This document shows, in pieces, positions 43,384-51,979 of a stretch of DNA of 64,000 bases (positions are counted from its first letter, which is position 1; each line of letters starts with the position of its first letter). The position numbers and the translations under genes are program-made. Source of the DNA: an uncultured Phascolarctobacterium sp. (lineage in GTDB: Bacteria; Bacillota; Negativicutes; Acidaminococcales; Acidaminococcaceae); assembly GCA_949295115.1 (NCBI GenBank), contig CASFJU010000004.1:1-64000 (forward strand). Reading direction: 5' to 3'. The notes beneath the pieces are model-generated. The model saw only the letters and a list, made by a program, of their open reading frames with translations, made no database searches and was not told where the DNA came from.

Positions 43384-44010
43384 TTATTCCTTAATGCCTT
43401 TGGCAAGCCCTGCGAAGAAAATCGCCATGGAAACAGCGCCCGGGTCCTTATGGCCGAGGCTGCGCTCGCCTACGTTTTTAGCGCGCCCGAATTTTGCCAC
43501 CATATCGGCGGTAGCGTCGGCACCTTTTTGTGCTGCTTCGGCAGCTGCTGCCAGAATCGTTTCAAGGCTGCCTTCCGTTTCGGCAATCGCCGCCACGGCG
43601 GGATAGAAAGCGTCAACCAGAGTTTTGTCGCCTTCTTTAGCCTTGCTTACGTCCATAAAATCTTCCTTGGCCTGCGCAAACATACGCTTAAATTCAATAT
43701 CGGTCAGCTCCTGCTGGTCGTCGATGCCGTCAGCCATACCAGCAAAAATAGTGCCCCACAGGGGACCGCTGCTGCCTGCGTTAACAGCCATGCACGCGTC
43801 GCCGATGCCTTCCAGAAGCAGGTTCATCGTAGCAACGGTAATATCGTCGGCGTGCGTTCTTAAAATATCGGCAATATGCCCAATGGCAATGCCGTGGTCG
43901 CCATCACCGGCAACGCCGTCCAGCTCGCACAGGTACTGCACGTTGTCTTTCAGGTCAATCGCTGCGGTGTGCAGCATTTTACGTAATACGGGTAAAGTTA
44001 AAACGTACAT
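43384..44010 (-). CDS. dhaL: DhaL-like kinase nucleotide-binding subunit
   Basis: A 208-residue all-helical DhaL-domain protein that binds the phosphoryl-carrying nucleotide. The Asp-rich Mg site is GVAGDGDHGIAIG, and the later motifs GSSGPLWGTIFAGMAD and GDKTLVDAFYPAV, RSLGHKDPGAVSM are intact. It is the first gene of a five-gene operon dhaL-dhaK-lsrF-like-VOC-sorC. Alone it cannot show whether ATP or phospho-DhaM is the donor. Confidence 0.93.
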   Translation of the reverse strand: MYVLTLPVLRKMLHTAAIDLKDNVQYLCELDGVAGDGDHGIAIGHIADILRTHADDITVATMNLLLEGIGDACMAVNAGSSGPLWGTIFAGMADGIDDQQELTDIEFKRMFAQAKEDFMDVSKAKEGDKTLVDAFYPAVAAIAETEGSLETILAAAAEAAQKGADATADMVAKFGRAKNVGERSLGHKDPGAVSMAIFFAGLAKGIKE

Positions 44011-44111
44011 TCTTTCACCTCATTATATTAATATTGATAGTTCCATTTTAACACCTGCCGGAACATTTGTAAATTAATTTTCAGATAATTTAAATGGGAT
44101 TTTACTTTTCC

Positions 44112-44146
44112 AAAAAATCAAGGGCACAGCTTTACGCCATGCCCTT
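44112..44146 (-). terminator. Terminator of the DUF1847 gene
   Basis: AAGGGCA (44120-44126) pairs with TGCCCTT (44140-44146); on the minus strand a six-T run follows. Confidence 0.8.
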
Positions 44147-44163
44147 CTGTTAATTGTTTTTAT

Positions 44164-44760
44164 TCACACCGTTCCATCCTCTAAAATGCCGAGTTTGAGC
44201 CGCCAATAGCGGGAGTAAACCGCACCGGCAGGGTTGTTTGCCAGCACGCGGTCTTTGGTGATGATGCTGGACACCGGCGCTTTGCTTGCCATGGTAAACA
44301 GCATGTCGTGACCGACGCACAAACCAACAATGAAGTTCAGTTCCGTACCGGCGTCGTTTAAAAGGCGTGCCTGCGTTTTGGGGTTGCACATCGCTTCGCG
44401 CTGCCCCGGTTTAATTTTTTCCAGTTCCAGCAGGTCTTTATCAACAGAGCAAACCTTACAGCAGACGGATTCCACCGCAAAGCCCTGATTTTTAAAATAC
44501 TGCGCGCAAAAATGTGCTTCGTTGGCAAGGCCGATGCAAAAGGCTATGCCGATTTTCTTCACGCCGAGTTCTTTAGCAAAAAAGGCGCTCTCCTCAAGGC
44601 GCGTCATCTTCATGTAGTTGCGGCTTTCGGTCGCCGACGACGCGCGCATCATTCTGCGGTCGTCCTCCGAATAAAATTCACACACCTCGTCATGCGTAAA
44701 GCGCGTGCAGTTCTGTCCCTCCGTGTAGCATTTGTGATGCGGGCAAAAAGCACAATTCAT
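44164..44760 (-). CDS. DUF1847 Cys-rich protein
   Basis: A 198-residue protein with many Cys, fitting DUF1847. The start MNCAFCPHHKCYTEGQNC gives a likely metal site; further conserved-looking segments are KIGIAFCIGLANEA, VCCKVCSVDK, REAMCNPKTQARLLN and GLCVGHDMLF. The family occurs in strict anaerobes and its role is unknown; the Cys pattern suggests Fe-S or Zn binding. It is a single gene, divergent from the tetrapyrrole operon. Confidence 0.88.
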   Translation of the reverse strand: MNCAFCPHHKCYTEGQNCTRFTHDEVCEFYSEDDRRMMRASSATESRNYMKMTRLEESAFFAKELGVKKIGIAFCIGLANEAHFCAQYFKNQGFAVESVCCKVCSVDKDLLELEKIKPGQREAMCNPKTQARLLNDAGTELNFIVGLCVGHDMLFTMASKAPVSSIITKDRVLANNPAGAVYSRYWRLKLGILEDGTV

Positions 44761-44956
44761 AGCAAATCCCTCCTCTGCTGCCTGCGCTTTTAGTATTCGC
44801 CGCGCCCGCGTTAAATCCCTTTTATCTTAAATGATACTTTTTCACGCATTTTTGTAGGTCTGCAACAGCTTTTTAACTGGAAATACTTCCTATTTTATGG
44901 TATCATTGTAGTTGTATCTTTATGTAATTTTTTATGTCAGTATAAGGCAGGTTATT

Positions 44957-45601
44957 ATGGAAGAAAACCTTTTCCGTTATCCCGCAATGCTAAATTTAAA
45001 CGGCAAACGCTGCGCCGTTATCGGCGGCGGCAAGGTAGCTTTGCGCAAAACGCGCACGCTTGTGGCTGCCGGGGCAGATGTAACCGTTATCGCGCCTGCG
45101 GCGGATGAAAACTTAACCGCGCTTGCGGCGGACGGCAAAATTAAACTTGAGCTGCGCGGCTATGAAAGCAGCGACGTAAGCGATTGCTTTTTGGTTGTTG
45201 CCGCAACCGACAGCGCCGCACTGAACCGCCAAATTGCAGCGGAAGCGCCCTGCCTTGTAAATGTAGTGACCGAACCGGAGCTTGGCAATTTCAGCGTACC
45301 GGCGCAAAGCATGCGCGGCAGATTGAGCTTTACCGCGTTTGGCGGCGGGCTGCCTGCTTACACGGCGCTGTTAGCGCGCGACATTGCCAGAATCTACGGC
45401 GATGATTTTGCTGAGTTTGCGGAATTTCTGCACAAAGCACGCACACGTTTGCAGCAGCTTGACCTAACGCCGAAAGAACGCACCGCCTTCTGGCGAGAGC
45501 AACTGACAGAAGAAGCTATCGGCCTTTTGCACGAGGGCCGCTTAAATACATTAAAGGAGCGCATTAACAATGCAATTGATAGTTTTAGGGCTGAACCATA
45601 A
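44957..45601 (+). CDS. Precorrin-2 dehydrogenase/sirohydrochlorin ferrochelatase-like (CysG N-terminal type)
   Basis: A 214-residue enzyme with the N-terminal Rossmann fold of Met8p/CysG/SirC: FRYPAMLNLNGKRCAVIGGGKVALRKTRTLVAAGADV, VVAATDSAALN and CLVNVVTEPELGNFSVPA. It oxidises precorrin-2 with NAD to sirohydrochlorin, and some members also insert metal. The ATG at 44957 lies after an AAGGCAGG site; the frame is open for 15 codons before it without one. Its end overlaps hemA by 32 bp. With CobA next door it points to siroheme or cobalamin synthesis. Confidence 0.92.
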   Translation: MEENLFRYPAMLNLNGKRCAVIGGGKVALRKTRTLVAAGADVTVIAPAADENLTALAADGKIKLELRGYESSDVSDCFLVVAATDSAALNRQIAAEAPCLVNVVTEPELGNFSVPAQSMRGRLSFTAFGGGLPAYTALLARDIARIYGDDFAEFAEFLHKARTRLQQLDLTPKERTAFWREQLTEEAIGLLHEGRLNTLKERINNAIDSFRAEP

Positions 45602-46877
45602 AACAGCGCCGGTTGAAGTGCGCGAGGGCTTTAACTTCAGCGCCGACCGCATTGCCCGCATTCTGCGCCGCCTGCGCAATTACGATAACCTTGATGAAGC
45701 AGTGCTGCTCAGTACCTGCAACCGCACCGAATTTTACATGGTGCTGGAGGAACCCGTCAGCGGCATGAAGTTTATCCAGACTTTGGTTAAGCACATTGCA
45801 GGCACGGCTTATAAAAACGAATATTTTTATAACCTCAGCGGCGTCAACTGCGTGCGCCATCTGTTTAAGGTTGCGTCCAGCCTTGATTCGCTGGTTATCG
45901 GCGAGGGCCAGATTTTAAGCCAGATTAAGAACGCTTACCAGATTGCCCGCGAAAACGGCATGACGGGCACTGTTTTTAACACGATTTTTAACCGCGCCAT
46001 TGCCACCGGCAAGCGTGTGCGCACGGAAACCAAAATTGCGTACAGCTCGGTGTCGGTATCCAGTGCCGCCGTTGATTTAGCAATGGATGTGCTGGGCAGC
46101 ATTGAGGACGCCAACATTTTAGTGCTGGGCGCGGGCCGCATGAGCGAGCTGACTGCACGCCACCTGATTGACAAGGGCGCAAAGACGATTTTCGTCAGCA
46201 ACCGCAACTACGACCACGCCAAAGAGCTGGCCGACAAGTTTAACGGCACGGCGATTGCCTACAATAAATATCTGGAACAGGCCGAAACTTCGGACATCAT
46301 CATTACCAGCACCGGCGCGCCGCATTACGTTATCCGCGAGCGCGACATGCGCGAAGTAACGGCAAAACGCAGCGGCAGGCCGCTGATTTTAATCGATATC
46401 GCGGTACCGCGCGACGTTGAACCGAGCGTTGCCGACCTGCCGGGCATTACACTGTACAATATCGACGACCTGGAAGGCGTTGTTGACACCAACAAACACT
46501 TCCGCACGCACGAGGCGCAGATGGCAGAGGCAATTATTGAAGAAGAAATTGCCGAGCTGAAAGAACGCCTGCGTTACCTGACGATGCGCCCGGTAATGGT
46601 GCAGCTGCACGAAAAAATGAACTTTCTGCGCGAGAAGGTGCTGAAACGCGCCTTTGCCAAAATGCCGGAACTGAACGAGCACGAACGCCGCATTATCGAC
46701 ATTATGACGCAGCGCCTTGAACATAAATTTTTGCGCGAGCCGATGACGGCAATGAACGCCGCTGCCGGTACGCCGGACGAGGAACGCCTGCGCAAGATGA
46801 TTTGCGAGCTGTTTTTGCTGAACGATAAAGGAGAGGACTACATCGGCGATGAAAACAAATTTGATTATTGGGACTAG
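45570..46877 (+). CDS. hemA: Glutamyl-tRNA reductase
   Basis: A 435-residue enzyme that reduces Glu-tRNA to glutamate-1-semialdehyde with NADPH, the first step of the C5 route to ALA. The nucleophilic Cys is in LSTCNRTEFY, the tRNA/substrate region in LVIGEGQILSQIKNAY, the NADPH site in ILVLGAGRMSELTARHL, and a C-terminal dimerisation helix follows. It overlaps the genes on both sides, which shows tight coupling in the operon. Confidence 0.97.
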   Translation: MQLIVLGLNHKTAPVEVREGFNFSADRIARILRRLRNYDNLDEAVLLSTCNRTEFYMVLEEPVSGMKFIQTLVKHIAGTAYKNEYFYNLSGVNCVRHLFKVASSLDSLVIGEGQILSQIKNAYQIARENGMTGTVFNTIFNRAIATGKRVRTETKIAYSSVSVSSAAVDLAMDVLGSIEDANILVLGAGRMSELTARHLIDKGAKTIFVSNRNYDHAKELADKFNGTAIAYNKYLEQAETSDIIITSTGAPHYVIRERDMREVTAKRSGRPLILIDIAVPRDVEPSVADLPGITLYNIDDLEGVVDTNKHFRTHEAQMAEAIIEEEIAELKERLRYLTMRPVMVQLHEKMNFLREKVLKRAFAKMPELNEHERRIIDIMTQRLEHKFLREPMTAMNAAAGTPDEERLRKMICELFLLNDKGEDYIGDENKFDYWD

Positions 46878-47769
46878 GCAGAGCCTTTTAGCCCTGTGGC
46901 AGAGCAACTACATTGCCGGACGCCTGCGTGAGGAATATCCCGGCTGCGAGGTAACGCTTAAAAAAATCGTTACCAAGGGCGACCGCATTTTGGATGTGCC
47001 GCTGGCAAAAATCGGCGATAAAGGCCTGTTTACCAAAGAAATAGAACAGGAGCTTTTGGACGGCACGATTGATTTGGCCGTACACAGTTTGAAGGACATG
47101 CCAACCGTACTGCCGCAGGGGCTGTGCCTTACGGCGATTACCGAGCGCGCCAACGCCGGCGACGCTTTTGTAAGCAACAAATACAACAGCATCGAAGAAA
47201 TGCCGGAAGGCAGCGTACTGGGCACCAGCAGCCTGCGCCGCCGCGCGCAGTTTTTGGCAAAACGCCCGGATTTAAAAATTGTTGACCTGCGCGGCAATGT
47301 CGATACCCGCCTGAAAAAGCTGGACGAAGGACAGATGGACGCCATTATTCTGGCAGCAGCCGGGCTGACCCGCCTTGGGCATGAAGACAGAATCAAACAA
47401 ATCATCCCGCAGGATTACTGCCTGCCCGCTGTCGGACAGGGCGCGCTTGCCATTGAATGCCGCAGCGATAATTTTCAGGTCCGCCAGATGCTGGACTTTT
47501 TAAACGACACGCCCACCAAACAGGCGACCGATGCCGAACGTGCCTTTCTGGGGCTTTTAGAAGGCGGCTGCCAAGTTCCTATCGGCGTGCACGCCGAAGT
47601 TAAAGACGGCCATTTAAACATGACGGCTGTAATTGCCTCGCTGGACGGCAGCACGCTGCTGCGCGATACGGCAGAAGGCGAAGCAACCGACGCTGTAGCT
47701 ATCGGCCGTGCTTTGGGACAAAAAATGCTTGATAACGGCGGTAAGGAAATTCTTGCCGCTATCCTGTAA
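46849..47769 (+). CDS. hemC: Hydroxymethylbilane synthase (porphobilinogen deaminase)
   Basis: A 306-residue enzyme that joins four porphobilinogens. It has IGTRQSLLALWQS, AVHSLKDMPT with the catalytic Asp region, SSLRRRAQFLA, RGNVDTRLKKL and the dipyrromethane-binding Cys in EGGCQVPIG. Starts 29 bp inside hemA and ends 12 bp before the fused cobA-hemD gene. Confidence 0.97.
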   Translation: MKTNLIIGTRQSLLALWQSNYIAGRLREEYPGCEVTLKKIVTKGDRILDVPLAKIGDKGLFTKEIEQELLDGTIDLAVHSLKDMPTVLPQGLCLTAITERANAGDAFVSNKYNSIEEMPEGSVLGTSSLRRRAQFLAKRPDLKIVDLRGNVDTRLKKLDEGQMDAIILAAAGLTRLGHEDRIKQIIPQDYCLPAVGQGALAIECRSDNFQVRQMLDFLNDTPTKQATDAERAFLGLLEGGCQVPIGVHAEVKDGHLNMTAVIASLDGSTLLRDTAEGEATDAVAIGRALGQKMLDNGGKEILAAIL

Positions 47770-47781
47770 GGAGAGGAATAT

Positions 47782-49302
47782 ATGACAAAACAAGGAAAAG
47801 TTTACCTTATCGGCGCAGGCCCCGGCGACCCCGGTCTGCTTTCCATCAAAGCCATGGAGTGCTTAAAGGCGGCGGACGCCGTTGTGTATGACCGTTTGGC
47901 TGACCCGCGCATTTTAAGCTACGCCCGCCCCGATGCAGAAATGGTTTATGTTGGCAAAGCCAGCGCCAACCACACTATGCGCCAGCCGGATATCAACAAA
48001 CTGCTGGTTAAGCTGGCAGCCGAAGGCAAAACCGTGGCACGCCTTAAGGGCGGCGACCCGTTTGTATTCGGGCGCGGCGGCGAAGAAGCGATTGAACTTT
48101 TAGAAGCAGGCCTGCCCTTTGAATTTGTACCGGGCGTAACCAGCGCCATTGCCGTTGCCGAATACGCCGGCATCCCCGTAACGCACAGGCATGTGGCAAC
48201 CAGCTTTGCCGTTATCACCGGGCACGAAGACCCCACCAAAGGCGAAAGCACCATCAACTGGTCCGGCCTTGCCACCGGCGTTGATACGCTGGTATTTTTA
48301 ATGGGCGTGGAAAACATCCCCAAAATTACGCAAAAGCTGATTGAAAACGGACGCGCCGCCGATACACCGGCAGCAGTTATCCGCTGGGGCACGCACCCCG
48401 AACAGCAGACCCTTGTTACCACCGTTGGCAGCGCCGCTGCCGATGTTGCAGCCGCAGGGCTGAAACCGCCCGCCATTTTTATTGTGGGCAACGTGGTAAA
48501 ACTGCGCAACCAGCTGCGCTGGTACGACAACAAGCCGCTGTTCGGCAAAACCATTGTTGTTACCCGCGCACGCGCGCAGGCCAGCGAACTGACTAAACAG
48601 CTGGAAGCGGAAGGCGCAAAAGTTATTGAAGCGCCGGCCATTAAAATTGTGCCGCCTGCCGATTATGCGCCGCTTGATGAAGCAATCAGCAAAATTGATA
48701 CCTATAAATGGCTGGTACTTACCAGCGCCAACGGCGTTAAAGCCTTTTTTGCACGCTTAACCGCGGCAAGCAAGGACGCACGCGCACTGGCAGGCATTAA
48801 AATCGCCGCTATCGGCTGCGGCACTGCCAAAGCACTGGCAAACTGCGGCTTAACCGCCGATTTGGTACCCGCAACCTACAAAGCCGAAGAACTGGCAGAA
48901 GCCATGAGCGCAGAACTTGCCAAAGGCGACAAAGTGCTGCTGCCCCGCGCCAAAGAAGCGCGCGAGGTACTGCCGGAAACGCTGCGCAAACTGGGCGCAG
49001 AAGTAGACGTTATTACCGCCTACGAAACCGTCGCAGTTTGCGATAACGCCGACGAACTCATCGCCGCGCTGCAAAATAAAGAGGTGGACATGGTTACCTT
49101 CACCAGCTCCAGCACCGTTACCAACTTCCTTAAAGTGCTGGGCGGCAAAAAAGAGCTGCTTGAAGGCGTTGCCTGCGCAGCCATCGGCCCCGTAACCGCC
49201 GCCACCTGCAACAAAAACGGTATAACACCCGCCGTAACCGCCGGTACATTTACCATCGCCGGTTTAACGGATGCCATAAAAAGCTATTACACTAAGGAGT
49301 GA
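47782..49302 (+). CDS. cobA-hemD: Fused uroporphyrinogen-III methyltransferase / uroporphyrinogen-III synthase
   Basis: A 506-residue fusion. Residues 1 to about 245 are a CobA/SUMT domain (LIGAGPGDPGLLSIKAMECL, GGDPFVFGRGGEE, PGVTSAIAVAEYAGIPVTHR) that methylates uroporphyrinogen-III to precorrin-2. From about 255 on is HemD (VVTRARAQASELTKQLEAEGAKV, VLTSANGVKAFFARL, DMVTFTSSSTVTNF), which closes hydroxymethylbilane to uroporphyrinogen-III. This fusion is common in Firmicutes. It places precorrin-2 synthesis, and thus siroheme or B12, in the same operon as the common heme steps. Confidence 0.95.
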   Translation: MTKQGKVYLIGAGPGDPGLLSIKAMECLKAADAVVYDRLADPRILSYARPDAEMVYVGKASANHTMRQPDINKLLVKLAAEGKTVARLKGGDPFVFGRGGEEAIELLEAGLPFEFVPGVTSAIAVAEYAGIPVTHRHVATSFAVITGHEDPTKGESTINWSGLATGVDTLVFLMGVENIPKITQKLIENGRAADTPAAVIRWGTHPEQQTLVTTVGSAAADVAAAGLKPPAIFIVGNVVKLRNQLRWYDNKPLFGKTIVVTRARAQASELTKQLEAEGAKVIEAPAIKIVPPADYAPLDEAISKIDTYKWLVLTSANGVKAFFARLTAASKDARALAGIKIAAIGCGTAKALANCGLTADLVPATYKAEELAEAMSAELAKGDKVLLPRAKEAREVLPETLRKLGAEVDVITAYETVAVCDNADELIAALQNKEVDMVTFTSSSTVTNFLKVLGGKKELLEGVACAAIGPVTAATCNKNGITPAVTAGTFTIAGLTDAIKSYYTKE

Positions 49303-49307
49303 TTAAG

Positions 49308-50288
49308 ATGGGCTTCCCCATTTACCGTCCGCGCCGCACGCGCGCAACCGCGAACCTGCGCAGCATGATCCGCGAAAACAAACTTTCCGTTGAGGATTTG
49401 ATTTATCCGCTCTTTGTCGTTCCCGGCAAAAATGTTAAAAACGAAATTGAATCCCTGCCCGGCAACTACCACTGGTCGCTTGACCGCCTGCCGGAAGTGC
49501 TGGACGAAATCGTTGACCTGAAAATCCCTGCCGTTATTTTATTCGGCATCCCTTCTTATAAAAACGCTACCGGCAGCAGCGCCTGGGATATGGAAGAACC
49601 AGTACAGCAGGCCTGCCGCCTGATTAAGGAAAAATACCCCGACCTTGTAATTGTTACCGACGTATGCCTGTGCGAATACACCGAGCACGGCCACTGCGGC
49701 GTTTTGGAAAACGGCTGCACCGTCAACAACGACGCTACCCTGCCGCTGCTCGCCAAAGTTGCCGTATCCCACGCCAAGGCAGGCGCCGATATCATCGCCC
49801 CTTCCAACATGATGGACGGTTATGTTCAGGCTATCCGCGCTGCGCTGGATGAAAACGGCTTCAGCCATGTTTCCATTATGGCTTATTCAGCTAAATACGC
49901 ATCTTCTTACTACGGCCCGTTCCGCGCCGCTGCCGATTCCGCTCCGAGCGCAGGCGACCGCAAAGGCTACCAGATGGACCCCGCCAACAGCGACGAAGCA
50001 CTGCGCGAAGTTGAACTGGACATTGAAGAAGGCGCAGATATCGTTATGGTTAAACCGGCGCTGGCATTTATGGATATCATCCGCCGCGTAAAGGACACCT
50101 TTAACCGCCCGCTGTGCGTTTACAATGTCAGCGGCGAATACGCCATGGTTAAAGCCGCAGCCCAGAAAGGCTGGATTGACGAAAAACGCATTGTTATGGA
50201 AACGCTGACCGGTTTTAAACGCGCCGGCGCGAAAATGATTATTACCTACCACGCTCTTGACGCAGCACGCTGGCTGCGCGAAGAATAA
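49308..50288 (+). CDS. hemB: Delta-aminolevulinic acid dehydratase (porphobilinogen synthase)
   Basis: A 326-residue TIM-barrel enzyme that condenses two ALA. The zinc site is intact ([18 protein letters not shown]), and the two Schiff-base lysines are in [16 protein letters not shown] and [17 protein letters not shown] at 49308 follows AAGGAG by 8 bases. It sits after cobA-hemD with a few bp between and before hemL. Confidence 0.96.
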   Translation: MGFPIYRPRRTRATANLRSMIRENKLSVEDLIYPLFVVPGKNVKNEIESLPGNYHWSLDRLPEVLDEIVDLKIPAVILFGIPSYKNATGSSAWDMEEPVQQACRLIKEKYPDLVIVTDVCLCEYTEHGHCGVLENGCTVNNDATLPLLAKVAVSHAKAGADIIAPSNMMDGYVQAIRAALDENGFSHVSIMAYSAKYASSYYGPFRAAADSAPSAGDRKGYQMDPANSDEALREVELDIEEGADIVMVKPALAFMDIIRRVKDTFNRPLCVYNVSGEYAMVKAAAQKGWIDEKRIVMETLTGFKRAGAKMIITYHALDAARWLREE

Positions 50289-50298
50289 GGAGGCAGCC

Positions 50299-51597
50299 AT
50301 GCAGCACGCAAAATCCGAAGCGGCTTTTGAAGAAGCCAAACAATATATCCCCGGCGGCGTTAACAGCCCCGTGCGTTCGTTCCGCAGCGTCGGCGGCATT
50401 CCGCCGATTATCGCAGGCGGCTGCGGCAGCAAGCTGACCGACATCGACGGCAACGAATACATTGATTACGTTTTAAGCTACGGCCCGCTGCTTTTGGGTC
50501 ACGCTCATCCGGTTGTTACCGAAGCCATCAAAAAGGCTGCCGAAAAAGGCTCGTCCTACGGCGCACCGACGCTGGCTGAAACCGAGCTTGCCAAACTTGT
50601 TTGCCGTTTAGTGCCTTCCATGGATATGGTACGCATGGTAAACAGCGGCACCGAAGCAACCATGAGCGCACTGCGTCTGGCACGCGCTTACACCGGACGC
50701 GACAACATTGTTAAATTCATCGGCTGCTACCACGGCCATCACGACAGTCTGCTTGTAAAAGCAGGCAGCGGTGCAGCAACGCTCGGCGTACCCGACAGTC
50801 CGGGCGTGCCGAAAAATGTTGCTGCCAACACCATTACCATTCCGTTCAACGACGAAGCGGCACTGGAAGAAGTTTTCCGCACGCAGGGTGAAACCATTGC
50901 CGCCGTTATTATGGAACCGACGCCCGGCAATATGGGTTTAGTTCTGCCGAAGGACGGCTACCTTGCCAAAATCCGCGCCATTACCAAAGAATATGGCGCG
51001 CTCCTCATCTGCGATGAAGTTATGAGCGGCTTCCGTTCCTGTCAGGGCGGCTCGCAGGCACTGTACGGCATCGACCCCGATATCACCTGCCTGGGTAAAG
51101 TTATCGGCGGCGGCCTGCCGGTAGCTGCTTATGGCGGCAAACGTGAGATTATGGAAAAGGTTGCGCCGGTCGGCCCGATGTACCAGGCCGGTACTTTAAG
51201 CGGCAACCCGCTGGCTATGGCAGCAGGCATTGCCAACCTTACTTATATGGAAGAACATAATGTGTGCGCCACGCTGGAAAGCCATGCAGCAATCCTCGTC
51301 GGCGGGTTGGAACGTGCGGCAGCCAAAGCAGGCGTGCCCGTTCAGTGCCACCGTTTAGGCTCGATGTTTACCGTTTTCTTCAGCGATAAACCCGTTACCG
51401 ATTACGCATCGGCCTGCGCCAGTGATTTGGACGCTTTCCGCATTTACTTCCACAGCATGCTGGAACAGGGCATTTACCTGCCGCCCTCCCAGTTTGAAAC
51501 CAACTTCATCTCGCTGGCACATACGCCGGACGACATTGCCAAAACCATTGCCGCCGCTGAAAAAGCATTTGCAGATGTAGCCACAAGCAAAAAATAA
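50299..51597 (+). CDS. hemL: Glutamate-1-semialdehyde 2,1-aminomutase
   Basis: A 432-residue PLP enzyme that makes ALA. It opens [20 protein letters not shown], has [31 protein letters not shown] and the PLP lysine in [21 protein letters not shown] at 50299 follows AAGGAGG; an upstream reading to 50257 would overlap hemB and is unlikely. It ends the operon with a strong terminator. Confidence 0.97.
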   Translation: MQHAKSEAAFEEAKQYIPGGVNSPVRSFRSVGGIPPIIAGGCGSKLTDIDGNEYIDYVLSYGPLLLGHAHPVVTEAIKKAAEKGSSYGAPTLAETELAKLVCRLVPSMDMVRMVNSGTEATMSALRLARAYTGRDNIVKFIGCYHGHHDSLLVKAGSGAATLGVPDSPGVPKNVAANTITIPFNDEAALEEVFRTQGETIAAVIMEPTPGNMGLVLPKDGYLAKIRAITKEYGALLICDEVMSGFRSCQGGSQALYGIDPDITCLGKVIGGGLPVAAYGGKREIMEKVAPVGPMYQAGTLSGNPLAMAAGIANLTYMEEHNVCATLESHAAILVGGLERAAAKAGVPVQCHRLGSMFTVFFSDKPVTDYASACASDLDAFRIYFHSMLEQGIYLPPSQFETNFISLAHTPDDIAKTIAAAEKAFADVATSKK

Positions 51598-51610
51598 AAC
51601 CCAAAAATTA

Positions 51611-51653
51611 AACGCCATCAGGATTAGCCAAAATTATTCCTGATGGCGTTTTT
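51611..51653 (+). terminator. Terminator of the tetrapyrrole operon
   Basis: AACGCCATCAGGA (51611-51623) and TCCTGATGGCGTT (51638-51650) form a 13-bp perfect stem followed by a T-run. Confidence 0.92.
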
Positions 51654-51679
51654 ATCTTTTCTTTTATATATAAATATGC

Positions 51680-51721
51680 TATAATTATGAACGCCTCCCA
51701 TTTAGAAAGGAGGTGTTACCA
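51680..51721 (+). promoter_or_regulatory. Promoter box and SD-sequestering leader of Fst locus 3
   Basis: TATAAT at 51680-51685. ACGCCTCC (51691-51698) pairs over eight positions, one G-U, with GGAGGTGT (51709-51716), which contains the ribosome site of the toxin gene. The stem differs in sequence from loci 1 and 2 but hides the same element. Confidence 0.72.
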
Positions 51722-51823
51722 TTGGAGGTATTTAATCGTATCGCAGAGCATCTGCTTGCTCCGTTGTTTGTTGGGATAGCAGTCGCCTACTTTTCATGGT
51801 GGCTGAATAATCACAAACACTAA
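51722..51823 (+). CDS. Fst-family type I toxin, locus 3 (33 aa)
   Basis: A 33-residue peptide with TTG start, GGAGG 8 bases upstream. It has a short amphipathic start, a membrane helix LLAPLFVGIAVAYFSWWL and a charged tail (NNHKH). The AP-x-FVG segment and the WL near the end match the enterococcal Fst toxin (which has IAPIFVG) more closely than the other two loci. The start region (GTTACCATTGGxGGTATTTAA) recurs at 51908-51934 beyond the terminator within a convergent antisense RNA. Expected to act at the inner membrane when the antisense RNA is lost. Confidence 0.82.
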   Translation: MEVFNRIAEHLLAPLFVGIAVAYFSWWLNNHKH

Positions 51824-51835
51824 AAAGCAGAACAA

Positions 51836-51869
51836 GCCGTGTAGTTGCAGCTGCACGGCTTTATTTTAT
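51836..51869 (+). terminator. Terminator of the Fst locus 3 toxin mRNA
   Basis: GCCGTG (51836-51841) pairs with CACGGC (51854-51859), followed by a T-rich run. Confidence 0.75.
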
Positions 51870-51874
51870 TTATG

Positions 51875-51936
51875 AAAAAAGGACGTGTTGCAGCACGCCC
51901 TAATTTCGTTACCCATTGGGGTATTTAACCGTTTGT
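51875..51936 (-). ncRNA. Antisense antitoxin RNA of Fst locus 3
   Basis: Starts near 51936 and ends at its own terminator (GGGCGTG with CACGTCC, then six T, 51875-51900 on minus), about 60 nt. It carries the complement of the repeat at 51908-51934 and therefore of the toxin start region. In contrast to loci 1 and 2 it does not share the toxin terminator. Confidence 0.7.
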
Positions 51937-51942
51937 ATAATT

Positions 51943-51971
51943 ATAATAAATCTAATACTGTTTTTTGTCAA
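51943..51971 (-). promoter_or_regulatory. Antisense promoter of Fst locus 3
   Basis: A perfect TTGACA (51966-51971) and TATTAT (51943-51948), 17 bp apart, on the minus strand, directly next to the 3' end of the HD-domain gene. Confidence 0.75.
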
Positions 51972-51979
51972 GCGATAGC

